DNA of 64,000 nucleotides from Tribonema minus (lineage: Eukaryota > Sar > Xanthophyceae > Tribonematales > Tribonemataceae). Made by a program: the position numbers and the translations under genes. The stretch's first letter is position 1. Each line of letters begins with the position of its first letter. Of this stretch, positions 63,561-64,000 are shown one piece after another. A model generated the notes under the pieces. It made no database searches. It saw only the letters and a program-made list of their open reading frames with translations, and had not been told where the DNA came from. The DNA is taken from the NCBI GenBank assembly GCA_017506865.1, contig JAFCMP010000290.1:186001-250000 (forward strand), in the 5' to 3' direction.

Positions 63561-64000
63561 ATGGCGGCTGCACAGCGTGTTAGCGAAGCGGCCTTTACAG
63601 AGCAGCAGCGGTATGCCGCGGCGGTCCAACAACTTAGAGGAGCAGGCCTGATCAGCGGCACTCAAACCGACAGTAGCCAGTTCAAGAAGTGCGCCCTGAC
63701 CTGTGCTTGGAATGTGTGGCCGGACGGCGACAGCTTTGATGGCGGCGCAGAGATGATCCTGAGCGCTCTGCAGCAGCACCAAGATGACCACGGCAACGGC
63801 ACCTTCTCATCAGCGAGTGTTTGGTCTCAGCTGATCGAGAGAGATGCAGCTCAGCTCAACATTACCGTGCCCTGCGATCGCTTCAGCAAGGTGTGGATTC
63901 GTGCTTCAGCGGAGGATAAAGGTGTCATCTGGCGCACGCTCATCAAGGTTCTGCAGCGGACTCCTTTTCTGGTCGGCTACAGATTCCTGCGACTGCTGCC
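63561..64000 (+). CDS. Unrecognised ORF, runs off the window
   Basis: ATG after CACACACCAGGC opens a frame with no stop to the window end (146 codons). It reads MAAAQRVSEAAFTEQQRYAA, then TSDS-free helical sequence with KKCALTCAWNVWPDGDSFDG, SASVWSQLIERDAAQLNITV and KGVIWRTLIKVLQRTPFLVG. The composition is good for coding and it is soluble-looking, with no membrane segment. I do not recognise the family. The minisatellite upstream may lie in its promoter. The 3' end, and so the domain content, is outside the window. Confidence 0.6.
   Translation, partial: MAAAQRVSEAAFTEQQRYAAAVQQLRGAGLISGTQTDSSQFKKCALTCAWNVWPDGDSFDGGAEMILSALQQHQDDHGNGTFSSASVWSQLIERDAAQLNITVPCDRFSKVWIRASAEDKGVIWRTLIKVLQRTPFLVGYRFLRLL

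Noticed and set aside
1..64000. tRNA, rRNA, CRISPR arrays and bacterial-type operons
   Set aside because: None seen; the intron structure and retrotransposons are eukaryotic. A tRNA scan was not possible here.

Overview
This window looks like nuclear DNA of a green alga, most likely a chlorophyte of the Chlorophyceae or Volvocales type. The reasons are a ferric-reductase gene split by long GT-AG introns, Ala/Gly/Gln-rich low-complexity proteins, a possible UGUAA polyadenylation signal, and a repeat-rich, retrotransposon-nested layout. There is no prokaryotic gene packing and I see no rRNA, tRNA or CRISPR. The species assignment is inference.

Layout. 1-1299: 3' part of a 5'-truncated non-LTR retrotransposon with a restriction-like endonuclease (RLE), minus strand. 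1837-2259: a small element with inverted repeats (MITE-like); a second copy lies at 48298-48704. 3444-6092: a decayed hAT transposase, minus strand. 6988-19772: a seven-exon ferric-chelate reductase / NADPH-oxidase-family gene, plus strand. I assembled it from conserved segments whose splice phases all agree; its introns carry tandem duplications and a retrotransposon tail. 20235-22690: a second, longer copy of the RLE retrotransposon. 22786-28815: an unrecognised gene ('gene X') cut by a complete Ty1/copia element (23118-28219) with paired LTRs and a CAGCC target duplication. 29639-30768: a two-exon coiled-coil protein gene, minus strand. 31533-31982: a truncated copia gag.

31983-47866 is the centrepiece: a Ty3/gypsy-type LTR retrotransposon on the minus strand with 300-bp LTRs, primer binding site and polypurine tract. 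Its gag-type ORF is fused to a C5-cytosine DNA methyltransferase domain, and its polyprotein ends in chromo-like and Tudor/agenet-like modules. A second, non-autonomous LTR element with three 282-bp LTRs and two tandem internal regions (40761-45670) has jumped into its gag. This gypsy copy also has an in-frame gag stop, an altered RNase H active-site residue and a frameshift in the integrase, so it is probably dead. The coding design is still readable.

47867-48222 is an integrase-like fragment cut by the gypsy LTR. 49957-50940 encodes a KilA-N/BRO/MSV199-like protein, and 52331-53582 a protein resembling telomere resolvases (protelomerases). This pairing suggests DNA-virus ancestry or a virus-like mobile element. 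53.6-63.0 kb is mostly non-coding or degraded with a few coding-like stretches. 63003-63470 is a minisatellite of about 72 bp period directly upstream of an ORF that starts at 63561 and runs off the window.

Only the ferric reductase looks like a conventional host gene. Almost everything else is mobile, viral-like or lineage-specific.
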